Below, piece by piece: positions 17,925-26,057 of a stretch of 64,000 nt of DNA. Under the pieces are notes generated by a model. The model was given only the letters and a program-made list of their open reading frames with translations. It did not search any database and had not been told where the DNA came from. Origin of the DNA: Acidobacteriaceae bacterium (GTDB taxonomy: Bacteria > Acidobacteriota > Terriglobia > Terriglobales > Acidobacteriaceae). The stretch's first letter is position 1; every line of letters starts with the position of its first letter. Location of the stretch: contig DAIDKP010000015.1 of the NCBI GenBank assembly GCA_027449965.1, forward strand, positions 124,001 to 188,000, written 5' to 3'. The position numbers and the translations under genes are program-made.

Positions 17925-18902
17925 ATGGTGGTGATGAATCCAACTTCTTCTCGCATCTTGACTTCTTCTCGTATGCCAGGTTGTCGTCGAATTCTTGTGG
18001 CACTCCTTCTGCTGTCCCTCACCCTCGCCAGCGGATGTCATAAAGCCAACACCAACTCCTCAGCTTCCGGCGCGTCCGCAGCAGACAGCGACGACAGCCA
18101 GTTCAAAGTGTATCCTCTCCGCGGCACCATTGTGGCCACGGATCCGTCGCGGGGTGAAGTCACGATCGCGCATCAGGCAATTCCCGGATACATGGAAGCG
18201 ATGACGATGCCCTACAAGCTGCGGGATGCGCGCATCATCGGCGATCTGCATCCGGGCGACCAGATCACCGCCGACCTCATGATCTCCCAGCTTCCTGCCG
18301 GCGGAGTCTATGTCGATCACTTCGACGTCATTGGCCAGGCCAGGCCCGATTACAAGCCTCCGGTTCAGTTTCACGTGCCTGCGCCGGGTGATGTGGTCCC
18401 GGATTTTCGATTGACCAACCAGGATGGTCACGTCGTCCACCTGCATCAGTTCCGCGGAAAAGCCGTGCTGCTCACCTTTATCTATACGCGCTGTCCGCTG
18501 CCCAATTTCTGCCCGCGCGTCACGCGGAACTTCGCCGTGCTCGAGCGATCGCTTCAGCAGGATCAAGCGCTGTATTCCAAAACACATCTGATCTGCGCCA
18601 GTTTTGATCCGGAAAACGACACGCCTGCGCGCTTGAAATCGTATGGCGAGGAGTATATCGGCAGCACCGACCCGCACGGTTTCGCTCACTGGGACTTTGC
18701 CGTTCCCACGCCCAAAAATCTCACTCCGCTTGCGCATTATTTTGATGTCGGCATCACCAGCGAATCGGACGGCACCATCACGCACACGCTGTCCACAACC
18801 CTGATTGGCCCCGACGGCAAGGTGGTTCAGTTTTATCCCGGCAATGACTGGACCGCGCAGCAGCTGCTGGCTGATCTCAATCGCCTCTATCCCGGCCAGT
18901 AG
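17925..18902 (+). CDS. SCO1/SenC family lipoprotein with CusF-like copper domain
   Basis: This periplasmic lipoprotein (325 residues) has a lipobox LASGC with Cys38. Residues about 62-140 resemble a copper-binding/CusF-type domain, with GEVTIAHQAIPGYMEAMTMP rich in His and Met. Residues about 148-325 are an SCO thioredoxin fold, with the cysteine pair in TRCPLPNFCPRV (C190, C196) and the distal His in ITHTLSTTLIGPDG. SCO proteins deliver copper to the CuA site of cytochrome oxidase subunit II; a coxB gene with a CuA site lies 31 kb away. The cysteines are spaced C-x5-C rather than the usual C-x3-C. An internal ATG at 17973 would give a shorter, cleaner lipoprotein signal. Divergent from addB. 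Confidence 0.87.
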   Translation: MVVMNPTSSRILTSSRMPGCRRILVALLLLSLTLASGCHKANTNSSASGASAADSDDSQFKVYPLRGTIVATDPSRGEVTIAHQAIPGYMEAMTMPYKLRDARIIGDLHPGDQITADLMISQLPAGGVYVDHFDVIGQARPDYKPPVQFHVPAPGDVVPDFRLTNQDGHVVHLHQFRGKAVLLTFIYTRCPLPNFCPRVTRNFAVLERSLQQDQALYSKTHLICASFDPENDTPARLKSYGEEYIGSTDPHGFAHWDFAVPTPKNLTPLAHYFDVGITSESDGTITHTLSTTLIGPDGKVVQFYPGNDWTAQQLLADLNRLYPGQ

Positions 18903-19012
18903 CACTCCAGGCAGAATAATTGTTTGCACATGAATCGCAGTTCGCCTCTGATTCATCGCATAGAGAGCGCAGCGCGTCTTCATGCAATGATGAAGCAGAG
19001 AGGTTTTTGTTC

Positions 19013-19390
19013 ATGGCAAAGGTAACGCTTCTTTTTGCAGCTTTGTTTATCGCTCTTGGCCTGGTCGGCTTTGTCGGTACCGGCAGCCAGCATCCTACTG
19101 CGCTCATTCCCGCCGCGCTGGGCCTGTTGCTGGGCGTCTTTGGCGGGCTTTCGTTTTCGCCCAATGCAGCGAAGCGCAAGCTCTTCATGCACATCAACGT
19201 TACCCTGGGCCTGCTTGGTTTTCTGGGCACGGGGTTGGGCCTGTTGCAGTGGTTCCACATGCTGGCCGGTGCTGCCGTAAAGAACCCTCCGGCGGTCGAA
19301 TCCAAAGCTGCCATGGCCATTCTCTGCCTGATCTATGTGGTGCTTTGCGTCCGTTCCTTCATCACCGCCAGGCGAAACGGAACCGTCTGA
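19013..19390 (+). CDS. small membrane protein, unknown function
   Basis: This 125-residue protein has four predicted membrane spans (about 4-22, 27-43, 56-80 and 98-116) and short polar loops. I recognise no family motif. ATG 19013 is chosen because AGAGAGG lies about 9 bases upstream and the hydrophobic core begins at once. Its stop at 19390 is only 43 bases before the ABC exporter start, so the two are likely co-transcribed. Function unknown; a small accessory membrane protein is all that can be said. Confidence 0.7.
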   Translation: MAKVTLLFAALFIALGLVGFVGTGSQHPTALIPAALGLLLGVFGGLSFSPNAAKRKLFMHINVTLGLLGFLGTGLGLLQWFHMLAGAAVKNPPAVESKAAMAILCLIYVVLCVRSFITARRNGTV

Positions 19391-19433
19391 TATGTCAGGT
19401 ATGCGCGGCAACATCCGCTCCGGAGGAATGACC

Positions 19434-21299
19434 ATGCAGGCGGAGTGCGGCGCGCGTGGCGGCGGCAGACCCGTCGTTGACCAGCCCAAGCGTAAAGTCA
19501 GCCTCAAGCGCCTGTGGCCCACCATCTGGTCGCTGGTCAAGCCGCGCCGCTGGCTCATTGCGCTTGGCATGGTGCTGGTTGCCATCAAGACGGTCGCCGG
19601 CCTCACGCTGCCCTACCTCACCAAGTTTCTGGTGGACGGCGTGCTCAACGCTGCGCATCCGGTGCCGAGCCTTCTGCCCAGGCTGATTGCCGCTGTCTTT
19701 GTCGCCACCATCGTACAGGCCGTCACGGCGTTTGCACTCACCCAGCTTCTCTCCAAGGAAGGACAGAAGCTCATCAGCGAACTGCGCAAGCAGGTGCAGC
19801 GCCATGTCGGTCAGCTTTCGGTCGCGTATTACGATTCCAATCGCACCGGCACTCTGGTTGCCCGCATCATGAACGACGTCGAAGGCGTACGCAACCTGAT
19901 CGGCACTGGCCTGGTGGAGTTTGTCGGCGGCGTCCTCACCTCCGTGCTGGCTTTTGCCTATCTGTTGCATCGCAGCGCGATGGTCACGCTCACGGTCTTC
20001 GCGGTCATCGGAGTCTTCACGGTCGTTTTGCAATCAGGCTTCAAAAAGATTCGCCCCATCTTTCGCGAGCGCGCCAGAATCAACGCCGAGGTCACCGGAC
20101 GATTGACGGAATCGCTGGGTGGCGTACGTGTCATCAAGGGGTACCATGCCGAGGAGCGCGAGTCGTCGGTCTTTGGCCGCGGTGTCGACCGGCTGCTGCA
20201 GAATGTCGTCAGCTCGCTCACCATGACCAGTACGCTCTCTGCTGCTTCCACCACGGTGCTCGGACTGGTCTCCTGCATCGTCATGTGGCTCGGCGGGCAT
20301 CTTGTCATGCAGCACCGCTGGCTGGTGGGCGATTACGTCTCCTACCTTGCTTTTCTCGCCTTCATGATCGCGCCGGTCTTTCAGATCGTGAACATCGGCA
20401 CACAGCTTTCCGAAGCCTTTGCCGGGCTGGATCGAACAACGGAAATTCTGGCTGAACTGGACGAAAACGCCGATCCTTCGCGCACGTGCCTCATGTCACC
20501 CATCGACGGCAGGGTACAGTTTTCTCAGGTCGAGTTTGCGTATGATCCCGATAAACCTGTTCTGCGTGGCATCGACTTTCAGGCCGAACCCGGTACAGTC
20601 ACCGCGCTGGTCGGCTCATCCGGATCCGGCAAAAGCACCATCATCAGCCTGGTATGCGCCTTCCACAAGCCGGACTCCGGTTTTGTTTCCGTCGATGGCA
20701 TCGATCTGGCCACAGTTCGTCTGGACAGCTATCGCTCCCAGCTTGGCGTTGTCCTTCAGGACTCGTTTCTCTTCGACGGATCGATCCGTGAGAATGTCAT
20801 GTTTTCTCGCCCGGAAGCTACCGAAGAGCAGTTTCTCTTTGCCTGCCGCACGGCACGCGTAGATGAGTTTGCAGAGAATTTTCCGGAGCGATACGACACC
20901 ATCGTTGGCGAACGCGGCGTCAAGCTCTCCGGCGGCCAGCGCCAACGGCTTTCCATCGCTCGCGCACTGCTTGCCAATCCTCGGATACTGATTCTGGACG
21001 AAGCCACCAGTTCGCTTGACTCCGAGTCTGAAGCGATGATTCAGGCTGGACTGAATGAGTTGATGCGCGGACGAACCACCTTTGTCATCGCGCATCGGCT
21101 CTCCACCATCCGCCGAGCAGACCAGATTCTGGTGGTCGAGGCTGGGCAAATCGTCGAGCGCGGCACACACAGCGAGTTGTATGCGATGGGTGGCCGCTAT
21201 TTCGATCTCTACACGCGCCAGCACGGGTTGGAACAGAATCTCTTTCTTGCGCCGGGCGAAGGTGATTCCATCGCCAATGAGGTTGTCACGGAGCGGTGA
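19434..21299 (+). CDS. ABC exporter, fused permease-ATPase (MsbA-like)
   Basis: This 621-residue half-transporter would work as a homodimer. About six spans lie between residues 40 and 330, with the coupling-helix region around GTLVARIMNDVEGVRNLIG. The C-terminal ATPase has Walker A VGSSGSGKST, Q-loop GVVLQDSFLF, signature LSGGQRQRLSIARAL, Walker B ILILDEATSSLD and switch His in FVIAHRLSTI. These are B-type exporters like MsbA (lipid A flipping) or multidrug exporters; substrate cannot be read from sequence. ATG 19434 is chosen because GGAGG (19422-19426) is 7 bases upstream; ATG 19428 is too close to it. It converges with the oligopeptidase gene, 33 bases between stops. Confidence 0.9.
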   Translation: MQAECGARGGGRPVVDQPKRKVSLKRLWPTIWSLVKPRRWLIALGMVLVAIKTVAGLTLPYLTKFLVDGVLNAAHPVPSLLPRLIAAVFVATIVQAVTAFALTQLLSKEGQKLISELRKQVQRHVGQLSVAYYDSNRTGTLVARIMNDVEGVRNLIGTGLVEFVGGVLTSVLAFAYLLHRSAMVTLTVFAVIGVFTVVLQSGFKKIRPIFRERARINAEVTGRLTESLGGVRVIKGYHAEERESSVFGRGVDRLLQNVVSSLTMTSTLSAASTTVLGLVSCIVMWLGGHLVMQHRWLVGDYVSYLAFLAFMIAPVFQIVNIGTQLSEAFAGLDRTTEILAELDENADPSRTCLMSPIDGRVQFSQVEFAYDPDKPVLRGIDFQAEPGTVTALVGSSGSGKSTIISLVCAFHKPDSGFVSVDGIDLATVRLDSYRSQLGVVLQDSFLFDGSIRENVMFSRPEATEEQFLFACRTARVDEFAENFPERYDTIVGERGVKLSGGQRQRLSIARALLANPRILILDEATSSLDSESEAMIQAGLNELMRGRTTFVIAHRLSTIRRADQILVVEAGQIVERGTHSELYAMGGRYFDLYTRQHGLEQNLFLAPGEGDSIANEVVTER

Positions 21300-21332
21300 T
21301 CTCGCTGCCGTCAGGATCGGCCTCACACGGGA

Positions 21333-23429
21333 TCATTTCTGCTCAGCAAGTCCAAACTCCTTCAGCAGAAACGCGTAGTCGAAGGCGATTTCCTTCAGAT
21401 AATCGTAACGTCCGCTTGCGCCACCGTGTCCGGCCGTCATGTTGGTTTGCAGCAGCAAAGGGCGAGCATCCGTCTTCAGCGTCCGCAGCTTAGCCACATA
21501 TTTTGCCGGCTCCCAGTACATCACCTGGCTATCGTACAAACTGGTCTTCACCAGCATCGCCGGATACTCGCCCGGCTTCAAATTGTCGTAGGGCGAGTAG
21601 CTCAGCATGTACGCAAAATACCGCGCATCGTTCGGATCGCCCCACTCCTCATACTCAGGAACGGTGAGCGGCAGAGTCGGGTCCAGCATCGTGTTCATCA
21701 CGTCCACAAACGGCACGTGTGAAAGCACAACGCGGAAGCGCGCCGGGTCACGATTCACAACTGCGCCCATCAGCAATCCTCCGGCGCTGCCGCCTTCAAT
21801 AGCCACCCGCTCTGCATCGCCATATCCGCTCTCTGTCAGGTGTTTCACGCAGGCAAGGAAGTCGGTGAAGGTATTCTGCTTTCGCAGCATCTTCCCATCA
21901 TCGTGCCACGTCTGGCCCATATCTCCGCCGCCGCGAATATGCGCATAGGCCATCACCACGCCGCGATCCAGCAGGCAAAGCCGATTCGCATTGAAGCCGA
22001 CCGGCAGCGCATACCCATACGATCCGTAGCCATAAACGTACAGCGGATTCTTTCCGCGTTCAAAGCAGTCTCTTCGATAGACCAGCGAGATGGGCACCTT
22101 CACGCCGTCCGCAGCCTGCGCCCACACCCGCTCGCTCGCATATCGTTCCCGATCAAATCCGCCCGGGATGTCCTGCTGCTTCAGCAGTGTCGAAACGCCG
22201 GTTTCCAGATTCCATTCAAAGACCGAAGCTGGCGTGGTCAGCGACTGATAGGCGTAGCGAAAACTGCTTGTGGCGAACTCCGCGTTGTGGCTTGCATACG
22301 CCGAATACGAGGGGTCTTGAAAGAGAATTTCACCGGATTTCTGCAACTCCAGTTCGTTCACAAAACGATGGATCCGAAACTGTGGCAGGCCATTCTCGCG
22401 TTCGCAGGCAATCAGGAACTCCGCGAAGACTTCAATGTCCTCGATCATGACTCCGCCACGATGCGGAATCAGTTCCCGCTCCGTCGATGCGCCGGCAGCA
22501 CCCACTGCGAGCGTAACCACGCGAAAGTCGCGCCCTTTGTCATTGATGCGCATCAGCCATTGGCCATTCCGATGGTCCACGTCATACTCATGATCTTCAT
22601 GGCGCGGGCGAATCACCTTCCACGCATCCGATGGCCGGTCCGCTGGCAGGTAGTGAATCTCGCTCGTTGTGTGGCTCGCCACATTCAGCAGCAGATATTC
22701 CCCGTCGCGCGTTTTGCTCACATGCATGTTGAAGCGCTCATCCGGCTCCTCCAGCACCAACTCCTCCTGCGTCATAGCTTCGCGCATGGGATCGCTGCCC
22801 AGACGATGTTTCCACAACTGAAACTGCCGCTTCTGAACCTCATCCTCAACTGTGTAAAAAAGCGTCCTGTCGTCGGCCGCCCAGCAGATCGAGCCAACTC
22901 GTTCCCGTACAAATTCCAGTTCCTGACCGGTGGCGATCTCACGAATACGCAGACTGTACTGACGAAATCCCTTGTAGTCCACCGTGTATGCCAACCATCG
23001 CCCGCAGTCGGAAATATCCATATCGCCAATCGCCATGAACGATTGCCCGGCTGCCAGCGCGTTGCCATCGAGCAGCATCTCTTCGCGTGACTCCGGCGCG
23101 TCCGCGCGGCGCAGATACTGCGCATACTGCTTGCCCTCTTCGGTCCGTGACCAGTACCACCATCCCCGATCCCGATAGGGAACGCTCTCATCGGTCTGGC
23201 GAATGTGGCTGAGCATCTCCTGATACAAGCTTTGGCGGAGAGGTTCGAGCGGTGCCGTCATCGCCTCCGTGTATGCATTTTCGGCTTCCAGATACGCAAT
23301 CACTTCCGGGCTGGAGCCATCCTGAAGCCACCGATACTCATCGGTAAGCGTGACGCCATGGAACGTGCGATGGACAGCTTCTTTGCGGGCAACGGGTGGG
23401 TTCACAGGGAGGCTCATTCCTTCCAGCAT
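21333..23429 (-). CDS. ptrB: oligopeptidase B-like S9A serine peptidase
   Basis: This 698-residue cytoplasmic prolyl-oligopeptidase family enzyme has an N-terminal beta-propeller (about 70-400) gating an alpha/beta-hydrolase domain. The nucleophile Ser lies in EGGSAGGLLMGAV (GxSxGG pattern), the acid in KTSLYDSQVMYWEP and the His in NMTAGHGGASGRYDY; these contexts are typical of oligopeptidase B. That enzyme cleaves after Arg or Lys in short peptides. The N-terminal PVARKEAVHRTFHGVTLTDE is also typical. ATG 23429 is used; an in-frame ATG at 23417 is equally possible. Divergent from the TPM-domain gene. Confidence 0.93.
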   Translation of the reverse strand: MLEGMSLPVNPPVARKEAVHRTFHGVTLTDEYRWLQDGSSPEVIAYLEAENAYTEAMTAPLEPLRQSLYQEMLSHIRQTDESVPYRDRGWWYWSRTEEGKQYAQYLRRADAPESREEMLLDGNALAAGQSFMAIGDMDISDCGRWLAYTVDYKGFRQYSLRIREIATGQELEFVRERVGSICWAADDRTLFYTVEDEVQKRQFQLWKHRLGSDPMREAMTQEELVLEEPDERFNMHVSKTRDGEYLLLNVASHTTSEIHYLPADRPSDAWKVIRPRHEDHEYDVDHRNGQWLMRINDKGRDFRVVTLAVGAAGASTERELIPHRGGVMIEDIEVFAEFLIACERENGLPQFRIHRFVNELELQKSGEILFQDPSYSAYASHNAEFATSSFRYAYQSLTTPASVFEWNLETGVSTLLKQQDIPGGFDRERYASERVWAQAADGVKVPISLVYRRDCFERGKNPLYVYGYGSYGYALPVGFNANRLCLLDRGVVMAYAHIRGGGDMGQTWHDDGKMLRKQNTFTDFLACVKHLTESGYGDAERVAIEGGSAGGLLMGAVVNRDPARFRVVLSHVPFVDVMNTMLDPTLPLTVPEYEEWGDPNDARYFAYMLSYSPYDNLKPGEYPAMLVKTSLYDSQVMYWEPAKYVAKLRTLKTDARPLLLQTNMTAGHGGASGRYDYLKEIAFDYAFLLKEFGLAEQK

Positions 23430-23522
23430 ATCTGCCCCGGTGCGTATGCGTCAGCCGGCTTCTTTCACGCGCCGGATTTCACCATGGAACCACGGCGTCA
23501 TGCTCCGCGTACAATACTGGTG

Positions 23523-24326
23523 ATGCGTCTTCGCTCCATCTTTGCCGGTCTGCTTCTCCCGCTTGCCTGCATGGTTCTCCTGGTCGTCAGCAAGGCGACA
23601 GCGGAGACGGTCGAGTCTTTGCCTCAGCCGCAGGATTACGTCTCCGATTTTGCTCACGTCCTCTCGGACGCAACCATTGAACGTCTCGACCAGATTTGCT
23701 CCAGGCTGGATCACGGCGGAGCCAATGCGCAGATCGCCGTTGTTACCGTGCACAACATGAATGGAGACGACGCGGCAGACTTTGCCAATCGGCTGGAAGA
23801 GCGCTGGAAAGTGGGACCCAAAGGCTCCGACCGCGGCATTCTGATGCTGCTTTCTGTGGACGATCACAAATACTGGATCGAGGTCGGCTACGGGCTGGAA
23901 GGAATCCTGCCCGACGGCAAGACCGGCGATATCGGTCGCGCGATGGTGCCCGATCTGAAAAGCGGCAACTATGACGATGCCGTGCTCACTGGAGTAAGCC
24001 AGATCGCCAGCGTCATTCATGCTGATTCCGGCACGACTGACTCTGCGTCTTCAGATCAGCAGGATGCCTCAGCCCTCGCCCATCGTCAACGTCACTCCGT
24101 CTCACCCATCGGCCTGCTGATACGCATTGTCCTCATTCTGGTGGTTCTCGTCTTCCTTGGCTCGCGCGGCATCCTCGGTCTTTTTCTCGGCATGATGATG
24201 GGTGGCGGCTTTGGTGGCGGTGGCTGGGGCGGCGGTGGTGGTTTTGGCGGAGGTGGTGGGGATTCCGGTTTTGGCGGCTTTGGTGGCGGCCAATCCGGCG
24301 GCGGCGGAGCCGGTGGAAGCTGGTAG
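23523..24326 (+). CDS. TPM-domain membrane protein with Gly-rich tail
   Basis: This 267-residue envelope protein starts with a signal or anchor sequence (MRLRSIFAGLLLPLACM). The TPM domain (about 40-165) shows the family pattern YVSDFAHVLSDATIERLDQ, RWKVGPKGSDRGILMLLS and YWIEVGYGLEGILPDG. A transmembrane span near residues 197-215 follows, and the protein ends in a run of glycines broken by Phe and Trp (GGGGWGGGGGFGGGGG). TPM/YgcG proteins are commonly encoded beside lemA, as here; their exact role is uncertain. The start is set at the ATG before the signal sequence; ATG 23484 is an alternative. Confidence 0.85.
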   Translation: MRLRSIFAGLLLPLACMVLLVVSKATAETVESLPQPQDYVSDFAHVLSDATIERLDQICSRLDHGGANAQIAVVTVHNMNGDDAADFANRLEERWKVGPKGSDRGILMLLSVDDHKYWIEVGYGLEGILPDGKTGDIGRAMVPDLKSGNYDDAVLTGVSQIASVIHADSGTTDSASSDQQDASALAHRQRHSVSPIGLLIRIVLILVVLVFLGSRGILGLFLGMMMGGGFGGGGWGGGGGFGGGGGDSGFGGFGGGQSGGGGAGGSW

Positions 24327-24391
24327 CCGCGCTGTACGACTTTTTTGCCCGGAGCAGCAATCTCCGGCTGAACCTGAAGGAGCAAAAAACA

Positions 24392-24970
24392 ATGAAACGC
24401 GGATTATGGATCTTTGTCGGCATCGTCACGGTTTTCATCTTCATCGGACTGATGATCTTTGGCAGCTTCAAAAGCACACAAAACCAGCTGGTCTCCCTTG
24501 ACGAGCAGGTGCGCACAAGCTGGTCCGATGTGGATGTCCAGTTGCAGCGACGCGCCGATCTCATTCCCAACCTGGTGGAGACCGTCAAGGGTTTCACCAA
24601 AGAGGAGAACTCGGTCTTCAGCGATATTGCCAACGCTCGCGCAGGTCTGCTGAATGCGCACACACCGCAGGATAAAATTGCGGCAAATGGCCAGTTGGAT
24701 TCAGCGTTTGGCCGTCTGCTGGCACTCACCGAAAACTATCCGCAGCTCCGCTCCAACGAGGAGTTTCTCCGCCTGCAGGATGAGCTTTCCGGCACGGAAA
24801 ATCGCATCAGCGTCAGCCGTCGCCGCTATAACGATTCGTTGCGCAGTTACAACACCTTCGTGCGCGAGTTTCCCAACAGTGTTTGGGCGGGTATGCTTGG
24901 CTTTGCCCCCAACAATGCATATTTTGAGGCTAGCCAGTCCGCGCGCACCGCTCCAGCGGTCAAGTTCTGA
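24392..24970 (+). CDS. lemA: LemA family protein
   Basis: This 192-residue protein has one N-terminal membrane span (about 5-24) and a helical C-terminal domain facing out of the cytoplasm or into it (topology uncertain in this family). Family landmarks are QVRTSWSDVDVQLQRRADLI, PNLVETVKGFTKEE, NYPQLRSNEEFLRLQDEL, GTENRISVSRRRYND and FPNSVWAGMLGF. AAGGAG lies about 9 bases before the ATG. It follows the TPM gene by 65 bases, a pairing seen across many bacteria. Biochemical function is not established. A bidirectional hairpin terminator follows. Confidence 0.93.
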   Translation: MKRGLWIFVGIVTVFIFIGLMIFGSFKSTQNQLVSLDEQVRTSWSDVDVQLQRRADLIPNLVETVKGFTKEENSVFSDIANARAGLLNAHTPQDKIAANGQLDSAFGRLLALTENYPQLRSNEEFLRLQDELSGTENRISVSRRRYNDSLRSYNTFVREFPNSVWAGMLGFAPNNAYFEASQSARTAPAVKF

Positions 24971-25040
24971 TCCGGTCCGGTTTGGTCCAGTTCATGACTC
25001 CAGATCAACGCCGATCATGAGCAGACAAGCAGCAAAAACG

Positions 25041-25074
25041 AAAGCGCCGGACACAAGGCTGCGTCCGGCGTTTT
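25041..25074. terminator. bidirectional terminator between lemA and the STAS gene
   Basis: An 8-bp perfect stem (CGCCGGAC with GTCCGGCG) is extended by a G-T pair and three A-T pairs. This gives T-rich ends on both strands (TTTT on plus, TTT on minus). It lies 70 bases after lemA and 25 bases beyond the end of the convergent STAS gene. Confidence 0.75.
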
Positions 25075-25098
25075 CTGTTGGGAAGCGAGAATCAGAAC

Positions 25099-25443
25099 TT
25101 ACTTGAAGGACGCGATGGCGCTCGCCTCGTCTTCATAGATATCAAAAACCGTGTACAGCTTCGTCAGCTGCAAAACGTCCTTCACCTTTTTGGTCAGGTT
25201 CAGCAGCTTCACATTCGCCTGCTGATTCTTGGCGGTCGTGTATGCACTCACCAACTCACCCAATCCTGAACTGTCAATGTAGTTCACTTCGCCCAGGCCG
25301 ATCAGAATATTCTTGACGCCTTTGCTGATCAGTTCGCGGATTGCGTCGCGTAGCTGCACACTTCCTTCGCCAAGCGTGATGCGTCCGCTCAGGTCCAGAA
25401 TCGTTACGCCGTCCAGTTCGCGTGTTGCAATGGATAATGCCAC
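25099..25443 (-). CDS. STAS-domain anti-sigma factor antagonist (RsbV-like)
   Basis: This 114-residue single-domain protein has the phosphorylation-site motif YIDSSGLGELV; the Ser that RsbW-type kinases phosphorylate would be about residue 58. In partner switching the unphosphorylated form binds the anti-sigma kinase and frees the sigma factor or another target. GTG 25443 is chosen because GGAGG lies 9 bases upstream and the domain begins at once (ALSIATREL). It lies 43 bases after the rsbW-like gene on the same strand, so the two form an operon. Confidence 0.88.
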   Translation of the reverse strand: MALSIATRELDGVTILDLSGRITLGEGSVQLRDAIRELISKGVKNILIGLGEVNYIDSSGLGELVSAYTTAKNQQANVKLLNLTKKVKDVLQLTKLYTVFDIYEDEASAIASFK

Positions 25444-25486
25444 AGTGTGTTCCTCCTGGTCTTTTTTCAGATAGTATCGCGTCTCG

Positions 25487-25930
25487 CTAGCTGGAAACGC
25501 CAGTTGAAGCCGCAAAGGTTTTTACAAGCCGTACTTCAGTGCCCGGATGTAGTTGTCGAAAGTTTACCTCATCGAAGAACGATCGTATCAGGAAGATTCC
25601 TCGTCCTGTGCCTCGAAGGATATTTTCCTCAGCCAGCGGATCAGGCAGCTTCTCCAGATCAAATCCTGTTCCTTCGTCCGCCACGGTCACCATCAGTTGT
25701 TCCGCGGAGCACTCCATGGTGACAGTGATGAACTTTGCCGGATCATAACTGTTGCCGTGCAGGACTGCATTCACGGCTGCTTCGCGAACGCCCATCACCA
25801 GCTTGAATGCCTCATCCGGATCGATTCCCGCTGCTTCCATAAGCTTTTCTGCCTCTTCTTCCACACGAGAGACGCTCTCCATCGTGGAGGCAAGTTGCAG
25901 TCGTATCCGTTCTGTTTCAGACTTCGACAC
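25487..25930 (-). CDS. RsbW-like anti-sigma factor kinase
   Basis: This 147-residue protein is a GHKL ATPase of the RsbW/SpoIIAB type. The N box is EAAVNAVLHGN (Asn54), the G1 box VADEGTGFD and the G2 box GTGRGIFLI. Such proteins bind a sigma factor (or another partner) and phosphorylate the matching STAS antagonist, encoded directly downstream. The start is a GTG with a GGGGAAAGA purine stretch upstream. No sigma-factor gene lies nearby, so the regulated target is encoded elsewhere or is not a sigma factor. Confidence 0.9.
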   Translation of the reverse strand: MSKSETERIRLQLASTMESVSRVEEEAEKLMEAAGIDPDEAFKLVMGVREAAVNAVLHGNSYDPAKFITVTMECSAEQLMVTVADEGTGFDLEKLPDPLAEENILRGTGRGIFLIRSFFDEVNFRQLHPGTEVRLVKTFAASTGVSS

Positions 25931-26057
25931 TCTTTCCCCTGGAGCGCCGCAAGCATTCAGGGCAACTGAAACGCGGCTCGCTCACTCATAGGCAGTTTCA
26001 AGGCTGAGGCGCGTGGTGTCAAGCTGTTCCTGAAACTCCGCAAAATTCGTCGCTGGA

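Noticed and set aside
24205-24326. Gly-codon-rich run considered as a DNA tandem repeat
   Set aside because: It is the glycine-rich tail of the TPM-domain protein; units are irregular at DNA level and the frame is preserved.
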